Of a stretch of 64,000 nt of DNA, positions 1-15,100 are shown in pieces; the stretch's first letter is position 1, and each line of letters starts with the position of its first letter. The DNA lies in NCBI GenBank assembly GCA_922989275.2, contig OV277869.1:24252189-24316188 (forward strand), given 5' to 3'. Position numbers and translations under genes: made by a program. The notes beneath the pieces were generated by a model. The model had not been told where the DNA came from, ran no database searches, and was given only the letters and a program-made list of their open reading frames with translations. Source of the DNA: Gari tellinella. Its lineage: Eukaryota; Mollusca; Bivalvia; Cardiida; Psammobiidae.

Positions 1-72
1 CCCCAATAACCTATCTTAGAGTTTGTATACAGGTGGATTTCTTTCTATTATTTCTTAATCTTTTATTTTCAG

Positions 73-193
73 GCCTGTGCTCCAAGATATGTTTATTTTT
101 CCACTCGGTTGGACAAGAGAGAGCCTGTTGGAACTTGTTATGTGGCACAGTCATCCTCCACAGACTATGAGGAATACTCCCCCTGTCGCTCAA
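73..193 (+). CDS. Integrin alpha exon 1 of window (propeller blade 2)
   Basis: Encodes visible residues 1-40, starting ACAPRYVYF and containing EPVGTCY and EYSPCRS, the conserved cysteine-bearing loop of blade 2 in I-domain-less alpha chains. It follows a pyrimidine-rich tract and CAG at 70-72 and ends at GTATGT, with one base left over for exon 2. The frame opens at a codon boundary, so the preceding exon outside the window ends in phase 0. Confidence 0.93.
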
Positions 194-3100
194 GTATGTA
201 TTGTAACACTACCAAGTTTTGTTACCATAGAAATAGTTAAAATGATCAGTTTATTTTACAGGTGAACCAATTATGTCTAGTATTTTCAGGGCACCAGATA
301 AGGAGAGTATTTCAAAAACTAAAATCTTTTATGTCTTTACCAAACTCTGTCTATAGTCTGACTACTCATTAAAATCGTCTCTTTGAGATGATTCTAATGA
401 GTTAATTATCACACCTAAGGGCTTAGTGCAGACATGAAGGATAAAATGTTGGGACATTTGATCTTACACTGTCTTATCTTGAGCCATGTCAGATTACTAA
501 AAAATATTAGTTTCATGTACAAACTTGAGCTTGCTTTGGTGTGTCAGTTGTTATACTTTCTGCTTTACTTTCAATTTGCTTTATTCAGCCTATTGTCTTA
601 GACACCAACACTGAGCCGTCATCTGAGAGGTTGAGTAGAGGGACTTGTGCATATATGACTGAATGGCGAACAGCAAAATGGCAACACTCACCTTCAGTAC
701 TTTGATTTTGAAAAATATTGATGTGATAGAGTCAGTTTCCAAACTCAGAAACAAAAGCTGCTCACTTAAACAATCTTCTCATGCTGTTTAAACCATCTGC
801 CTCAAATTCATCATCAACTAAAAATTTGTTTCATCAAGAATTTATTTTCATTACAGCACAATTTATATAATGCTCACCAGGTAACAGTTAAATTTAGATT
901 CTATTTCAATGCAATTATTCTTTAACCCATTCCCAATAAATACATTTTTTACACCTCTAATTTATTCATCCACTGTGTAAAATAGTTCCAAATTAAAGTT
1001 ATAAATATGTATGATAAGAATTATTTTCTATATTCTAGCATTCTGATTTACTTTCAACCTGCTTTAAGTGGTTACCTATTTTCAAAACTAGAATCAGGCT
1101 ATGCAGGTAATGGGTTAATTCAGCTATTTTGTTAATTCATGCTGGCATGCTCACTTAACAAGGCTAGGCTTAAATTTTAAATTGATCATCATAAAAGATT
1201 ATTTTCCATTGTTCTCAAAGTTCAACTACCTGGTACACTGTGTACTCAGTCCTCTGTTTACATTTGAAATGCAAATTAATACTGTTGTCTGCAGTAATTG
1301 TGGTCTTCTACTGTTCTAAATAGAGAATTTTCCAAACTTTTATATTTCAATATAGGGTGATATATGGAATGTCAAACAGTGTAGATTCAGATTGTTGTGT
1401 GTCTGGTTCCAAACTCACAGCTGCAAAGCTGATCAAGGTTTTGCTGCTAATGTGCAAACAGTTATCTGTTTTATCAGAAAAAGTGGCATACCATTTTGTC
1501 CTTCATTGTTCGAATGACCATCTGCCACTTAAACAAATACCTCATTACCTGTTTCTAGTATTGAAGATAGGTGACCACTTAAAGCAGGTTGAAAGTAAAG
1601 CAGGATGTGCCTGAAGGGCACATTCTGCTTTACTTTCAGCCCTGCTTTATTAAGCTTCCATCTGCTAGAATATAGAAAAATTTCCTGATGCTGCATATTC
1701 ATGATGGTATAAATTGGGACTATTTTCTTCAGTGTAGGAATAAATTGAGGGCGTAAAAAGGGTATTTATGGGGTAATGGGTCAACTTACGCTGATGGTTA
1801 AACAGACTCAGTGATAATATGTGCAAACTTTATTCTAATGTTTGTTATCAAATCTATGTCTATATTGTTTGTAAGTGTAGGTGAAATTAATCATCCTATT
1901 CAGTCAATCAGCTGTCATAAAAATAAGTGATCTCTAAAATCAGAGGACTGTTAAATTATCTTTAAAATCAGAAGACAGTGTTTAATGCTGAACATAATTT
2001 AAATAAAGCAGAAAAAAAGCAGAGCTTTCTCCGTTACTTTTGTTCTATGTCTACTTTTTGCTTTGAAAACAGATGACGACTTAAAGCAGATGCATTCTGC
2101 CTGCTTTAAGCTACAATCTGCTATAATATCAGTTCTAAATAGTTTAAGCTACAATCTGCTATAATATAGAAAAGTATTTCTTATCCTGCATATTCATGAC
2201 TGTTTAAAGTACTATTTTCTTCAGTGGAGAAATGAATTAAAGGCGTAAAAAGGCATATCAATAGAGTTATGTGTTAATACAATATTGACTGTAGTTACCG
2301 GTAAATGTTCTAAATTCAATCCTTTGTTAATTGGTAAAATGATCTGGACTGTGGCTGTAACATGGGGATCATTGATGAGTGATAAACAGGTGTTGCCCAG
2401 GTTATGTGTTTTATGATTTGAATCTGTACACCGCTGGGTCCTTTCAAATAGTGTAGACCCAGATCAGAGGGCTCCTTCAGGAGCCCTCTGATCAGGGTCT
2501 GCACTATTTGTCATACTAAAGTCAAAATATATTTTTTTATGACAAACCCATTGATCGATGTGAACTGGTCATTTATCAGAAAAATTAATTCAGCATTTTC
2601 AGGGATAATCAATATTTTCTTTGTTCATAACTGGCACCGCCATCAGGTGAGCCAATCCATTTAACATAAAATTTGATTTGTAAATTCTTAAAAATAAATG
2701 AGTTAATCATTGGGATCATGAAAACATTATGACAGCTTTAAATCTCAACATCAGTGACTGTTAAAATGTCATCTGCTTTTAGTATGATCTTGACAATTCT
2801 TAGTCTAAGGATCCAAACTATTTCTCAGATTAATTTCTTGAAAATATACAAAAGAAACAAATTTATTTAAAAGTGCATTTGACAACAGTTTTGAGACAGA
2901 AGACAATATAGATCCTTACAGTATGGGGACCCAGGTGTAAACATCTTCTGTAAACAATGTAGACATTGATCAATGGACCCCTTCACTGTTTGCCATACTA
3001 TTAAACAATTTTAGGAACAATCTCTTAGAGAATCAACATAAACTGGTTATATATTAGAAAATGGAAGAGTTCATGTGAAAGTCCAGGGCCCCGTTTCATG

Positions 3101-6100
3101 AAACATCTTACAACAAATGTTGTCGTAAGTCAAAATTTTAAAATACATTTAATCTCTGATTTCTCTATCTAATCCTGTCTTGTGACATCTTTTTGGAATC
3201 GTCTTTTCAAGTCGATTCCAAAAAGATGTCACAAGACAGGATTAGATGGAGAAATAGATAATAATTGAGAGTTTTATAATCTGACTTACGACAACATTTG
3301 TCTTACAAAGTTTTATGAAACGGGCCCCAGCATTGTAAGGGTTAATGTGATCATTCTCAATGGCCCCCAAAAGCCATTATTGACAGCAAACAAGCAAAAC
3401 ATGATGATGACAACATCTTCAATTAAATTGCAATTACAACAAAGAGGAGGATATAAAAAGTCTTATGTTTAGATGGTATGTTGTTATATCAAGTTTTTAT
3501 GATGTTTTCTTGTTATTGGAAAATATTTCACTGGTGAAAAATTATTTGTAAAATGCTTGAAACATGAGCCTTAACATATTAGAAAATTAAATTTTAGTAG
3601 AATTCATTTTTGGACATTAAGACATACATCCAGTAAAGTCCTGTCAGTTCAATCACTCCAGAGAACGAAGCCTTGGCTTTGATGCTTAAAAGGGTGCTTG
3701 AAGCAAGATGAAAGTAAATTAAAAAGCTCCTGTTTCAGCTTGTTGCTTTACAAATTCTACCCTGCTTTCAACATTTGTTAAAACTTTCTGTGTGTCTTTA
3801 TTTGAATGGTTTTAACAGTGGAGCATTACTTTGGCTTTCCTTTAGAAACACCATTAGTGGCAATGCTTATACAAGTTTTAGTATCAAAGTACATGACTTG
3901 TATGCAGACTTAAAATTGACATTTTAAAAAAAAGTATACATGCTCAAATTAAATGAAAGTCCTATACACCAACACGAAAGCTCAGGTTTGTTCAAGAAAT
4001 GAATAGTGTTGTGATACTTGATACTGTTTTGATAAAGAACAGTACAGTACAACGAACAGTACAGTACAACATCTCTGAAATGACAACATATGGGAAGAAA
4101 ACAACAACGAGATTTTAACCCATTACTCTATAACCAATTTCTAGTTTTGAAGCCATGTGACCGCTTCAAGCAGGCTGAAAATAATGCAAAATATTTTGCT
4201 TTACTTCCAGCCTGCTTTAAGCAACCATCTACTAGAAGAAAGAAACTTTTTCTTATGATACAAATTCATGACTGTATAAATTGGAACTATTTTCAGAGTG
4301 GAGGAATAAATTTAAATCTGTAAAATGCATAACTATGGAGTAAAGGGTTAAAGGGTGTGGCTGCTTAATGCAGAACAAAAGTAATACAGAAAGAAGTTTA
4401 TGAGGAGCTTTCAACATTACTTTTGTTCTGAATTTAGCTTCAACCCATTTTCTGAACTATTTTATAGATTGTTTTGAGCGTTGTTGAAGAGAGGTGTTGC
4501 ACTGTATATAACTGGTGCTGGTGCAGCTGCAGAGACTAAGTGGCTCATTAGCTGGTGTCATTTTACAAGACGTAGACGGCAGCCCCAGGAATGAGAAAAT
4601 AATAGTGCCATGATACCCTAGACATGCACTGAGTCAAACCTCGGTTTAACAACCATTTAACAATGTATGGAGATTTGTAAAGAATAAAGTTGGTTGAATG
4701 CAAGGCAAAAGTATTGCAGAAAGCTCCAAAAGGAGCTCCTGCAGTGTTTTTGTTCTGCATTAAGGTCACTTTAGGTGCTGCCTGTTTTAAAAGTCGGCTC
4801 ATTTATTGTTTTGATAGATTGCTTTATACAGGTTTTTGATTGTATATTTATTTTGTAAATTGTTTGTGTTTGTTAATTGCTATTGCCGGTTGAGCTGACT
4901 CTATAATATATAAAGCATATAAAATTTTGGTATTATGGTATTACATTTATTTGAAAGTTTGGTGCCCCCAAAAATTATAACATTACCTATTTTAAATACA
5001 GTCCAACTCTTGTTAAGTGGTCATTCAATAAAGATGTAGACTGCTTAATGCAGAATAAAAGTAATGCAGAAAGCTCCTGTAGGAGCTTTCTGCATTACTT
5101 TTGTCCTGCATTAAGCTTCAACTTTGTCTTCAAGTTTTTCTTTTTATTGGCTGTTTAACTGTAGTTTGACCTACACTTCATTGTCTAATGGTTTTATTAT
5201 ATGTATATACATGTATTCATTTTCAGGAAATAATTTATACATTTTTTGCAGGATATTGTAATATAGTTTACCATTTAATAGAATGATTTTTTTATGTTCT
5301 CCAATGATTTGTCGAAATTAATCCAAATTGTTTAATTTTTTTTTAGATATTTAGTGAACTAATTATGATATATAAAGCTGATTATCTTCTTGAATTCAGT
5401 TTTCTCTTTTGTCTACAATATTTTTTCATCCTAATTTGAACTGCTGTAATTAAAACCTAACCAAATAACAGAAACTAAAGTATTAATCAACCTTTCTTCT
5501 TTCAGACTTTTTTTCTGTTAACACATTTTTCATCTTTTTTTTTTTATGAAAAAATATGAAATATTAATAGATCTAATTGTAAATTAATTTTAATACTTTT
5601 TAATACTTGATCTGCCTACTAAGTCTTGCTGATGCGGTGAACTAAATGTTACAGATGTGCAAATAATTCAAACCCGTAATATTTAACCCAACCTACCTCT
5701 ACGCTGAACATTTGTAAGTGTCTGCGTATATAAGCGGCTGGTGCTTAACCGCGCCCTTCCCCCGCCATTACTGACCCACCCTCCTTGTGTATGATCCCTC
5801 TATGTAGAGCATTTACTTACAGCATACTAAAAGTTATAATATATCAATTATGTAATACATTGCTCCAGATAATAGAAAACATTTCTTAAGTTATCTCCCT
5901 TATTTGGCCATAATTGGCCATAAAAAAACTGTATGTTGTGACTACTCATTGTCTCGATTCTAATGAATAGTTACATCATAGGGTTCGGTTGAGAAATATG
6001 GATTTTTGAAATACACACATTATCTGGAGCTCTGGTATAAGTAATATATATAATAAAAATGTAATGCAGAAAAATCCTGCTATTTAATGTAATGACTGTA

Positions 6101-9100
6101 AACTTATCTAGACACATTGATTGTGATAAATATAGGTTTCAGCTTAAAGCAGGATGAAAGTAAAACAGAAGTACATTTCTGCTTTTAACTTACATTTTGC
6201 TTAAAGCAGCCAGATCCGTACGCAGGTCTGCCTTAAGTACTGAAAACTGTTTTTCTTTAGATTAGTTAACAGGATTTTACTGTAGTGTATTGATTTAATG
6301 TTCAAAATAAATTCAAATAAAAAACATGAAATTGAAATAGATCTACACCAAAAACTGTTAAATTATTTATTTACTGTCTGCAAACATTAACATGACGTAA
6401 TATTGAACAATAGTGGTACATGTATTGAACAATTGACATATCAAGTTGCTATATAATGGCTGATAAAATATGATGTGTTACAACTTACAAGTTAACATTT
6501 ATAAATATCTTGATGCAAAAACAAATAAAACAATTCAACTTTTAGCTCCCTAGTGGTGAACCATTATAATCTTTGCAAACAATTTGGATCCTGATTAGAC
6601 GCCACATAACGAAAAGTCTCATCTGGATTCAAACGGTTTGATACTCTGACCCTGTTTAGAACAGAAAAATTGAAAATTCTATTTTAAGAACAGTAGCAGA
6701 CAACAATGGTTGCAGACAGAAAAGTTACCTAGCATGGAAAGAGTTTAAAATCACATTGTAGTTACAAATCTTCAGTTTGCAAACGAAAAAAAACAAACTC
6801 GTCTGAATGTCATTACGTAATTGATTTTGTTGTATAAGATATCATATTAGCAAACTATAAATCAGTTGGGACTTAATAAACACAACTCACATTGTTAAGA
6901 ACTTGCACATATTTTTACAGATAGATTTTGATGACTATCTTGCTAAAGTTTAACTAAACAAATATCTCAAATTATAACCAAACCATTGCTATGTTTTAAC
7001 TTTGAAATAAGAGTCAGTTTGACTTTAGTGAGTTTGAGTTATTGAGATTGGACTGTAATATTTTTTGTAATATCTGGTAGGCAATGAAGTGTTACCCATA
7101 GAGAATTTGTAATCAAGTCTGTAAAAGCTGAGTAATATTTGTCATCTACTTCTAAGGTGCTAAAAGTAGAATTTTTCTGCAAAATAAATTATCAAAATAG
7201 TCAGAGTATCAAACAGTTTACCAGTAAATCTTGATGAGACGCTGAGAATGTCGGCGTTTCCTCTTGATCCAAACTGTTTGCAAAGGTGAGCATTATTTGG
7301 CTGTTTAAGGGTGCAAAGAGTTAAAACTAATGCATTGTGTACTGCATGCTGGCTCGGAAGGAAATGAGCATTGATGCAGATTAAGATCTCATGTAGGGAA
7401 GCAATATATTTTTAATTTCACACTGGTAGCAACCCTGTGTCTGCTGCATGATCACAACTTTAATTAAATTTGCAAACAGATAAGATCTATATCAGATGCT
7501 GAAAGCATCATCTGATCAGGATCTAATCGTTTTACCCTTGTGTGAAGGTTTCTTAAGCTGAAATGACTAAAATTTCATACTGACTTTCATCAATACCCGG
7601 AGTACCTCAAAACTATTGCATCCCAGAATGATAAGATATTTGCAAAATGAAGCAACTTTTCTTGATCTATGCAGTTTGCTGGATATTAGGTATATCATTA
7701 GATAAACCATTGCCTGAGTGATTTGCTTTGGCAAATTTATTTATTAATAACGAACCCTACCAATAATCACAATAGAAGAATAATCATTAAAAATATTCAT
7801 GCATGCATAAATGCATGAAACCTTTGGCTATCCATCACCACTTGACTGACATTTACAAATAGTTTGGATCCAGACCAGATATATTGTTACACAGCATCAT
7901 TCTGACCTGGACAGCGACTGTTGACACTCGTACAGTCATAGGTTTCTTCATTTAAAAAATGCTTAAATCCTTATTTGATAATATTTGCAGACAACAATTT
8001 CAAAGCAGATATTAATGTGACAGGATAAGGGTTAAACAAATTCATCAGGAAATTAAAATATTAACAGTGCATTGGAAACCAGTTCATATATCTATTGATT
8101 GGGTGCAAATTTCACCTTTGATTGATGGTTTAAAAACCATGCTGACAGGGATGTGCAAACAGTGAGGACTCAGATCAGATGTCTGCAGATGTAGCTCTTG
8201 AGTGTAAAGAAGAGTTGAAATGTTTGTTAAAAATCAGAAAAATGATGTTAAATTTTAAAAAAAAAAGATTTTTTTTTATTGTCTGCTTCAAAATTGTTGT
8301 CAGCTAAAATTTCAAAACAAAACAACCAAGAATATCAAACAGTCAACCAAGAATGTCAAACAGTTTGGATTCTGATCTGAGGAAGAGTTTTAGTTATTTT
8401 ATTGTCATACAAACACTTACAAACAGGATCTAAATTGTTCGCAAATGCAAGCTTAATGGGTATAATTTAAGAGTTGAGTATGCTTTTTGAGATGTAAGAA
8501 TATTTTATTCTTTGCATGCCAGTGGCGGGTAGGTGATTAATTTTGCAAACAGCTTGGATCCAGATCAGATAAATAATAAGTATTTCATCAGGACCTCAAC
8601 TGTTTGATTGTAAATTGGGATTTTCTTGTAAATACATGTTTTATTGTATTCCAAAAGTTATATGAACTGGAAAGCATCAAGTTTGATGATTTGTTTGATG
8701 AAAATTTTACCCATACATGAATACTGAAACAAGGTTACTATACTGCAGTTTCATTTCTAAAGCTTTTATGCCAGCATAATAAATCAACAGAAATCAATGT
8801 ACAGTGAAACCTCTCTATAACAGACACTTATAAAACACCACTTTCAGTCTCAAAAGCAGTTGGTAACAGGTGACAGCTTTAATGCTGGATAAAAGTTAGG
8901 CAGAAAGCTCCCTTTAGGAGCTTTCTGCCTTTCTTTTATCGTGCATTAAAAAAGTCGCCTGTTTTTGTGGTCTACCGTTTTTTCTGAACAGTCGTCCCGT
9001 TCAGAGAGTTTGTACTGTAGTATTATGACTATCAATAAGAAAAGGAATCAATATGGAATTATACAATTGCGCAACAGCATTGATGTGAAAATATTGAAAT

Positions 9101-12100
9101 GAATTATATAAATTCAGAGATAATTTTAAGGTAATATACCCCTAATGAGATCAAGCCAATGTAAGTTACTCTTTGGGGTGTGTGGAAAAAATGCCAGAGG
9201 AAAAAATGCCATTGTCATCAACTGGCAGTATGAAGTGAACTATGCTTGAGCATGGTTAGGTATTATCCATACTTGAAACAAGATATGGGGTAATGGGTTA
9301 TGGATTATTAAGTTCTCTATATATATATGTTGTAACACTTCATGGTCAGTCTAAGCGATTCATTTATAAATGCTACACAGTTAATAGCAACAAATTTCAA
9401 ATTTTTACATGTATATTGTATGCATTTATAAGTTACAGTAAAACCTCTCTATAATGACCATTACAATAATTATTTTCATGCCTAAGGCTGGTGGCTGCTT
9501 AAGGCAAGGTGATGGTAAAACAGAAAGCTCCTACAGGAGCTTTCTGTTGCTTTAAGCTGTCACCTGCCTTTTATAACATTAAATAACCTTATTTTTAGTG
9601 GACGAAATAGAGAGGTACTACTGTATATTATCAATTGTTACACAACACTGACAATCTACAACATAATTTAAGTTTTCTGTGCGTTGTAACACATTAAAGA
9701 TAAACCGAAGTATTATTTTTATTACATTTTAACATATCAAAGATATAATCTGAATAATAATTTTAAAGTTTTCTATATTTTAACGCACAACACAGCCAAT
9801 TTAAGTCACACATTTAAGTTTTCATTGTTGTATATTGTCTGAATATGGCGCCTATCTTAATTTTAAGAAATTTAGTTTGAATTGATTACACTTATTTGTA
9901 CTTTATTGTAACTTAACCCTTTACCCCATAGAATTGTAGTTTTTGAAGTCGAATGTTGCTGTAATTTAAGTGGTCACTTTTCTTCAAAACTAAGAAATAG
10001 GTTAGGGAGTAAAGGGTGAAGTTGAAATAAAGTACAATAATTTTATCAGCACAATTTTAAACAAATGAGCACTGAATAAATAAATAAAAATGCCATGCAC
10101 TATTCTTGTTTTTTCAATGTTCACTATTCAATTTGATTTCACAAAATAATTGTTCATTGGTTAAAATTGACCAATGACATTAGGCTTTATATATTTTTGG
10201 GCACTAAAAACCAACCAACCTATCACAGTGGCTTTTGTATTATGTTTTTCTCATGGCATGTCTGCATGCAGAAGTGGATGGGTTGCCGTTGGTAACAGAC
10301 CAGTTTCACCAGCAGGGATACTGCCAGTTAGGACTATCTGCCGCACTAACTTCAGTAAGTCCAGTGTATCACCAGGCCCAGCGCTTTTACAGCGTTTGAG
10401 TTGAGTCTGAATGCGTTCTCAAGCATTTGATTGGTCAGATTTGAGCCTAGGCTCAAATCTGACCAATCAAATGCCTGAGAATGATTTCAGACTCAACTCA
10501 AATGCGTTATAAGCATGGAGCCAGACACTATACACTGTCATAGATGTTGTGCACCTTCGTAGACCTCAGTTACTGCAATAGTGGATCAATAAAGTAGTCC
10601 CATAATCTCAGTGCACTGTCAACAGTTGTCTCCCCTCATTTGTTGTCTGTTTCACTCCCAATATAGGAACAGCTGCTTTTGATTATAGAGAAATCCCTCT
10701 GATTTTGATCACTTGAATAATGGCTTGATTTTAGCACTTAAGGCAAGTTGTGGCTAAAAGCAAGATGAAAGTCCTGCAGAAAGCTTTCTCAGGAGCTTTC
10801 TGCTCGATATTCATGAATATTTAGCTGTTGTCTGTCTAAAAAAACTCAATGAATGAGAAATACTAAGTTGAAATATGTCTCTACTGTTGTATGTGAACAA
10901 GCTGTCTTTTGAGTTGTCAGGACAGAGGGATATTGTATGAAGATTTGTAAGTTTGAAATTAGTACATTATAAATTTTAACAACCCGATGTCAGCAGGGTT
11001 AGCTAGCTATTACAAAATTGCAAGCATTGTAGACTCCAAGATATGTGTAGAAAGTATGGAGAAATGTGTCTCGCAAGTCTCTTCATTCTAAACTCGCATG
11101 ATATGGTTTACAAATTTGTCTCTATTACTATGAAAAAGGAATATATCTTTTCATGCCTGTTCCAGAGCAGTATTAAACGGACATAAAAAGTTCTATTTTT
11201 ACCAATCCACAAAAAGACCCCTTGTAAAGTAAAAGTTGAGTTCCAATGAAAAGCCTATCAGGGATTGCTAAAACATATTCAGAAATGAGAAGAAAAAAAA
11301 TAGAAATATTCTAAATAATAATTTTAGAGAGCACCTGTTCTGACTCTTCCATGTTTCCCGTGCCCAGTTTCTTCATGTTGGTTATGGGGATTCCCTGTAC
11401 TTTTTGTCACCATATTCTTAGAACACCTGTCATTGAGTAGATGTATTCAATTGCTACCTCTTTCAATTTTGAATTTTCATACATACACCTCTATCTGCTA
11501 TGAATGTCTATCAACTTAACTATTACATTGGCTAATAAAATAACAATACTTTTCTCCAGGAAAGAGTGCAGATTGATGACATGTCGCCCAAAGGATCTGT
11601 CTGATCAGGGTCTACTGTTTTGTTGTAGGATCTGCATGACATGAATCTGCAGCACTGTTTCTTTGGGAAATGTTGTTACTCCTATTTAGCCTCTGTAATA
11701 CTGGTCGTTCAGGATGTTCAATTGTTCATAGTGGGCAGAGTTTTATTTATGAATATTCAGCATGAGTTTGGTTAGACTGTCAATTATGTAAAATAATGCT
11801 AAACATTGCATATAGTTATTGAATAGTCTCTCAACACAGGTGTGTCATTGTCTATCATTGTTCACAGTTTAGTTGTCTAGAGTGCACACATATAACATTA
11901 AAATAAATCACAGATATTTCAACCTTGCACATGCACCAGTGGAAGTTCTTGTATAAAGATCACTGAAAATATATTCCTCACGCACTTGACAATCTTTTTA
12001 ATGTGAAATTTTTTAATTTTTGTATTGGAATCAAGTTTATAATTTTCTTTCTTCTTTAATATATTATATCAGTAAAGATGGTCATTTTTCTTTACCAATA

Positions 12101-15100
12101 GGCACTTTGAAGTTCATGAAGCTAGCCTCATATCTTTACTTCAACTGCAATCAAGTGTCTTATATTTTCACCAAGCTATCATAACTTGATGTTAGTTGAA
12201 TTTGAATACGTTCAGGTTCTAATTAAAACATAACCATTACCCCCAAAGAAACACTTTTCTATCCCTTTACATATGTTCATGCTTCTATGGTTTCGCAATA
12301 AATAAGTCAAAGGCAACGTCTCTACTGTTCTGCTTGAAGTAGACTGAAAGTCAAGCAGAAATCTTCCCAGAAATTCCACTTTTCTTTCATCTAATTTGAG
12401 CAGTCTCATATTTTGAACAAACTATAAGGGAAACGATACTAATTAAGTAATAAATTATATTATTAAGGATTCTATCTTAATCTTCATCGCAGCATCTCAA
12501 TAGGAATGTTCAGTGAATATAATTCTACTTAAAATATAATAACATTTTCACTATTTAAACCACACTAATGTGACACATACAGTCAAGTCTATGCTCCTTT
12601 ATTTGGCTGCTTAATATAGGAGAAAAGTAGTGCAGAAAGTTATAAAAACAACTTTCAAGTTTCTTTTCTTCTACATTGAAAAGTCAATTAGTTAAAATTG
12701 ATGATGTACATTGTATATTGTAATTTTGGTTCTTCAATATAGACTTGACGGTATATCTCCAAAATGGCTTATTAACAATTAACACTTTTTGATGAATTTG
12801 GGAATACCTTTGAAAACAATTTAGAGCCTGAGGAGTAATTATTCAATGCTATTCAGGATTTGTATTGTTTGAAAATTTGTATGTAAATGGCTTATTATTG
12901 TTAAAAATACTTTGAAAACTAAATATTGTTATGACATTTTTAAAATGAAAGGAAGACACATTGTTGCCTGAACTGCAGCCTTTTAAATCTCAGTTTTTGC
13001 ACAATAAACATGCAAAGCATGTGCTAAGTGTTGCAGCCTTATAGTACTGATGTCGGATATGTCCATCCTTTACAAACAGTGTAGACTCAGATCAGAGGGC
13101 TCCTTCAGGAGCCCTCTGATTTGAATCTGCACTGTTTGTCATACTTTATAATAACACCTATGGGACCCGGGGCCATTGCATGTCAATAAGAACTAGTCAT
13201 TCATTAAAGATGGATGAGTTTGTCTAAAACTTCAGCATTATAAGAGATAATTCTAATATACATATAGACTGTGTACACACAAATATTCATATCACACACA
13301 TATATCCACACACATATATCCACACACATATATTGTGGTGTGTTGTCACTGACTGTTACTAACCCTGGTGTGAATGTGGTATCTGCGTGTGAGTGTTGCT
13401 TAGCAATATAAACCATGAGTCTGGGGTGTGTCTTTTACGTTGCTTCTCTTATTGGTAATTTGGTATACATAACTGGGTGAAAATATTTATTTCTGTAACA
13501 TATATCAGTGGATTTATGCGATTACCAAGAAGTTTTTATTGTTTGAGAGCTTTGCGATGTTGTTAAGGTCAATTTTCCTTTTTTTGTCTTCTTTTTTCTT
13601 TCTTTTTTAAATTGCTTTTATTTTTTAACTAGATAAAGATAGGAAAGGAACATATTTTATTGAATGTTAAAGGTAAAATGTTCAGTCTTTATTTATTACA
13701 AAATCAAATCTGTTTAAATGTTCCAAAGAGAAAGGGTCTTAATGTTTGCCCTTGTGGAAGACCTTCAATGTCAAAGTATATGTTTTCAACTTTAAACGAA
13801 AGAACAAATTATTCCCTTGTGAAATACATTTTTGGCATTTGTTTAAAATAAAAGAAGGGGTCTTTAATTCAATGACTTCAGTGTGAAAGATAATTATTCT
13901 GTTATGTGTTCAACCAAAAACAATGAGGGCTTAATTCATCCCCTTGTAGCACTCCTTAACTCCAGTATTATGTTTTAGTCCTGCCGTCTGTGGACTTTTA
14001 TTCCTTTATAGCAGACCTTCACTGATAATCATATACTCGTCCTTGAAGTCTTGAGCCTCCTATTATATAGCTTAGACTAATGCTTGAGTTAATCTGTTCT
14101 CCTTCTGTGCTTATTGCTTATTGCTTTTCTATATACAACCTGGTTTAAATATACTACAGTAGAATTTATTTTATAGTTTATACCTTTCTCATGCTGGACA
14201 TCAGTTACTGTGTTTATAAAAGTAAAGTTCACTTTAAAAACAAGTTATTACATGGTTCCAGATTTAAAACCTTACAACTTTCTATGTTTTCTCTTTTAGA
14301 TGTTCATCAAGCACTATAGTGTTACTACTCATAGGAACATAGCCTCAAAGAGATGATTCTATTGATGAGTAGTCACAACATAGGGTTTAATTGAGACTTA
14401 AGGATGTTCTATTTCAAATACCGGTATCTATCTTTTCTTGGGCCTTTTTTGTAACAAAAAATATATATAGTCCCCCTATATATTACTCTGGAACATGAGT
14501 GCCAAACAGTTTGGTTCTGGATGAGATGAATCACTTGGCATATCATCAAGATCAAAACTGTTTACCAAAATGTTTATACTCTAGATGCATGAGAATGGGT
14601 TTATCTTTTAATTGACTTTAATAGAGTAGAAATTTCACAACAACCTTTGTAGGACTGTAACTTTAGAGATATAATAACATCTAAACACTTCAACTAGCGT
14701 TTGCTGTCAAGGAATCTTTTTGTTTTTCTCTCTTGTTTGTTCTTGGTTTTGGTTTTGTTTTATGATTTATTGATTAGCTGTTTTAGAATAGCCTTCAATA
14801 GATGGCACTTGCAGCGTTTTCAGGGATTCACCAGTAGATATGGCCTAACTATACTGCTGCTGCTACAGAAACAAGTCTGATGATGAGTAGAAGCTTTGTA
14901 GAGCTGGCTTACCATAAAAACTCATATATCCGGATCAGGGGAGTCTGAAAAAAATTAAAATCCTTGTCTCTGCTCAACCCTTCTTTGTTGCTACTCATTA
15001 GAATCACCTCGAAGTGCTTTTTCTTTGAGATGATTCTTAATGAGAAGTCACAATATCTAAGGTTTGGGATTGAGGCATAAACAATAAATATTGGCTGTTA

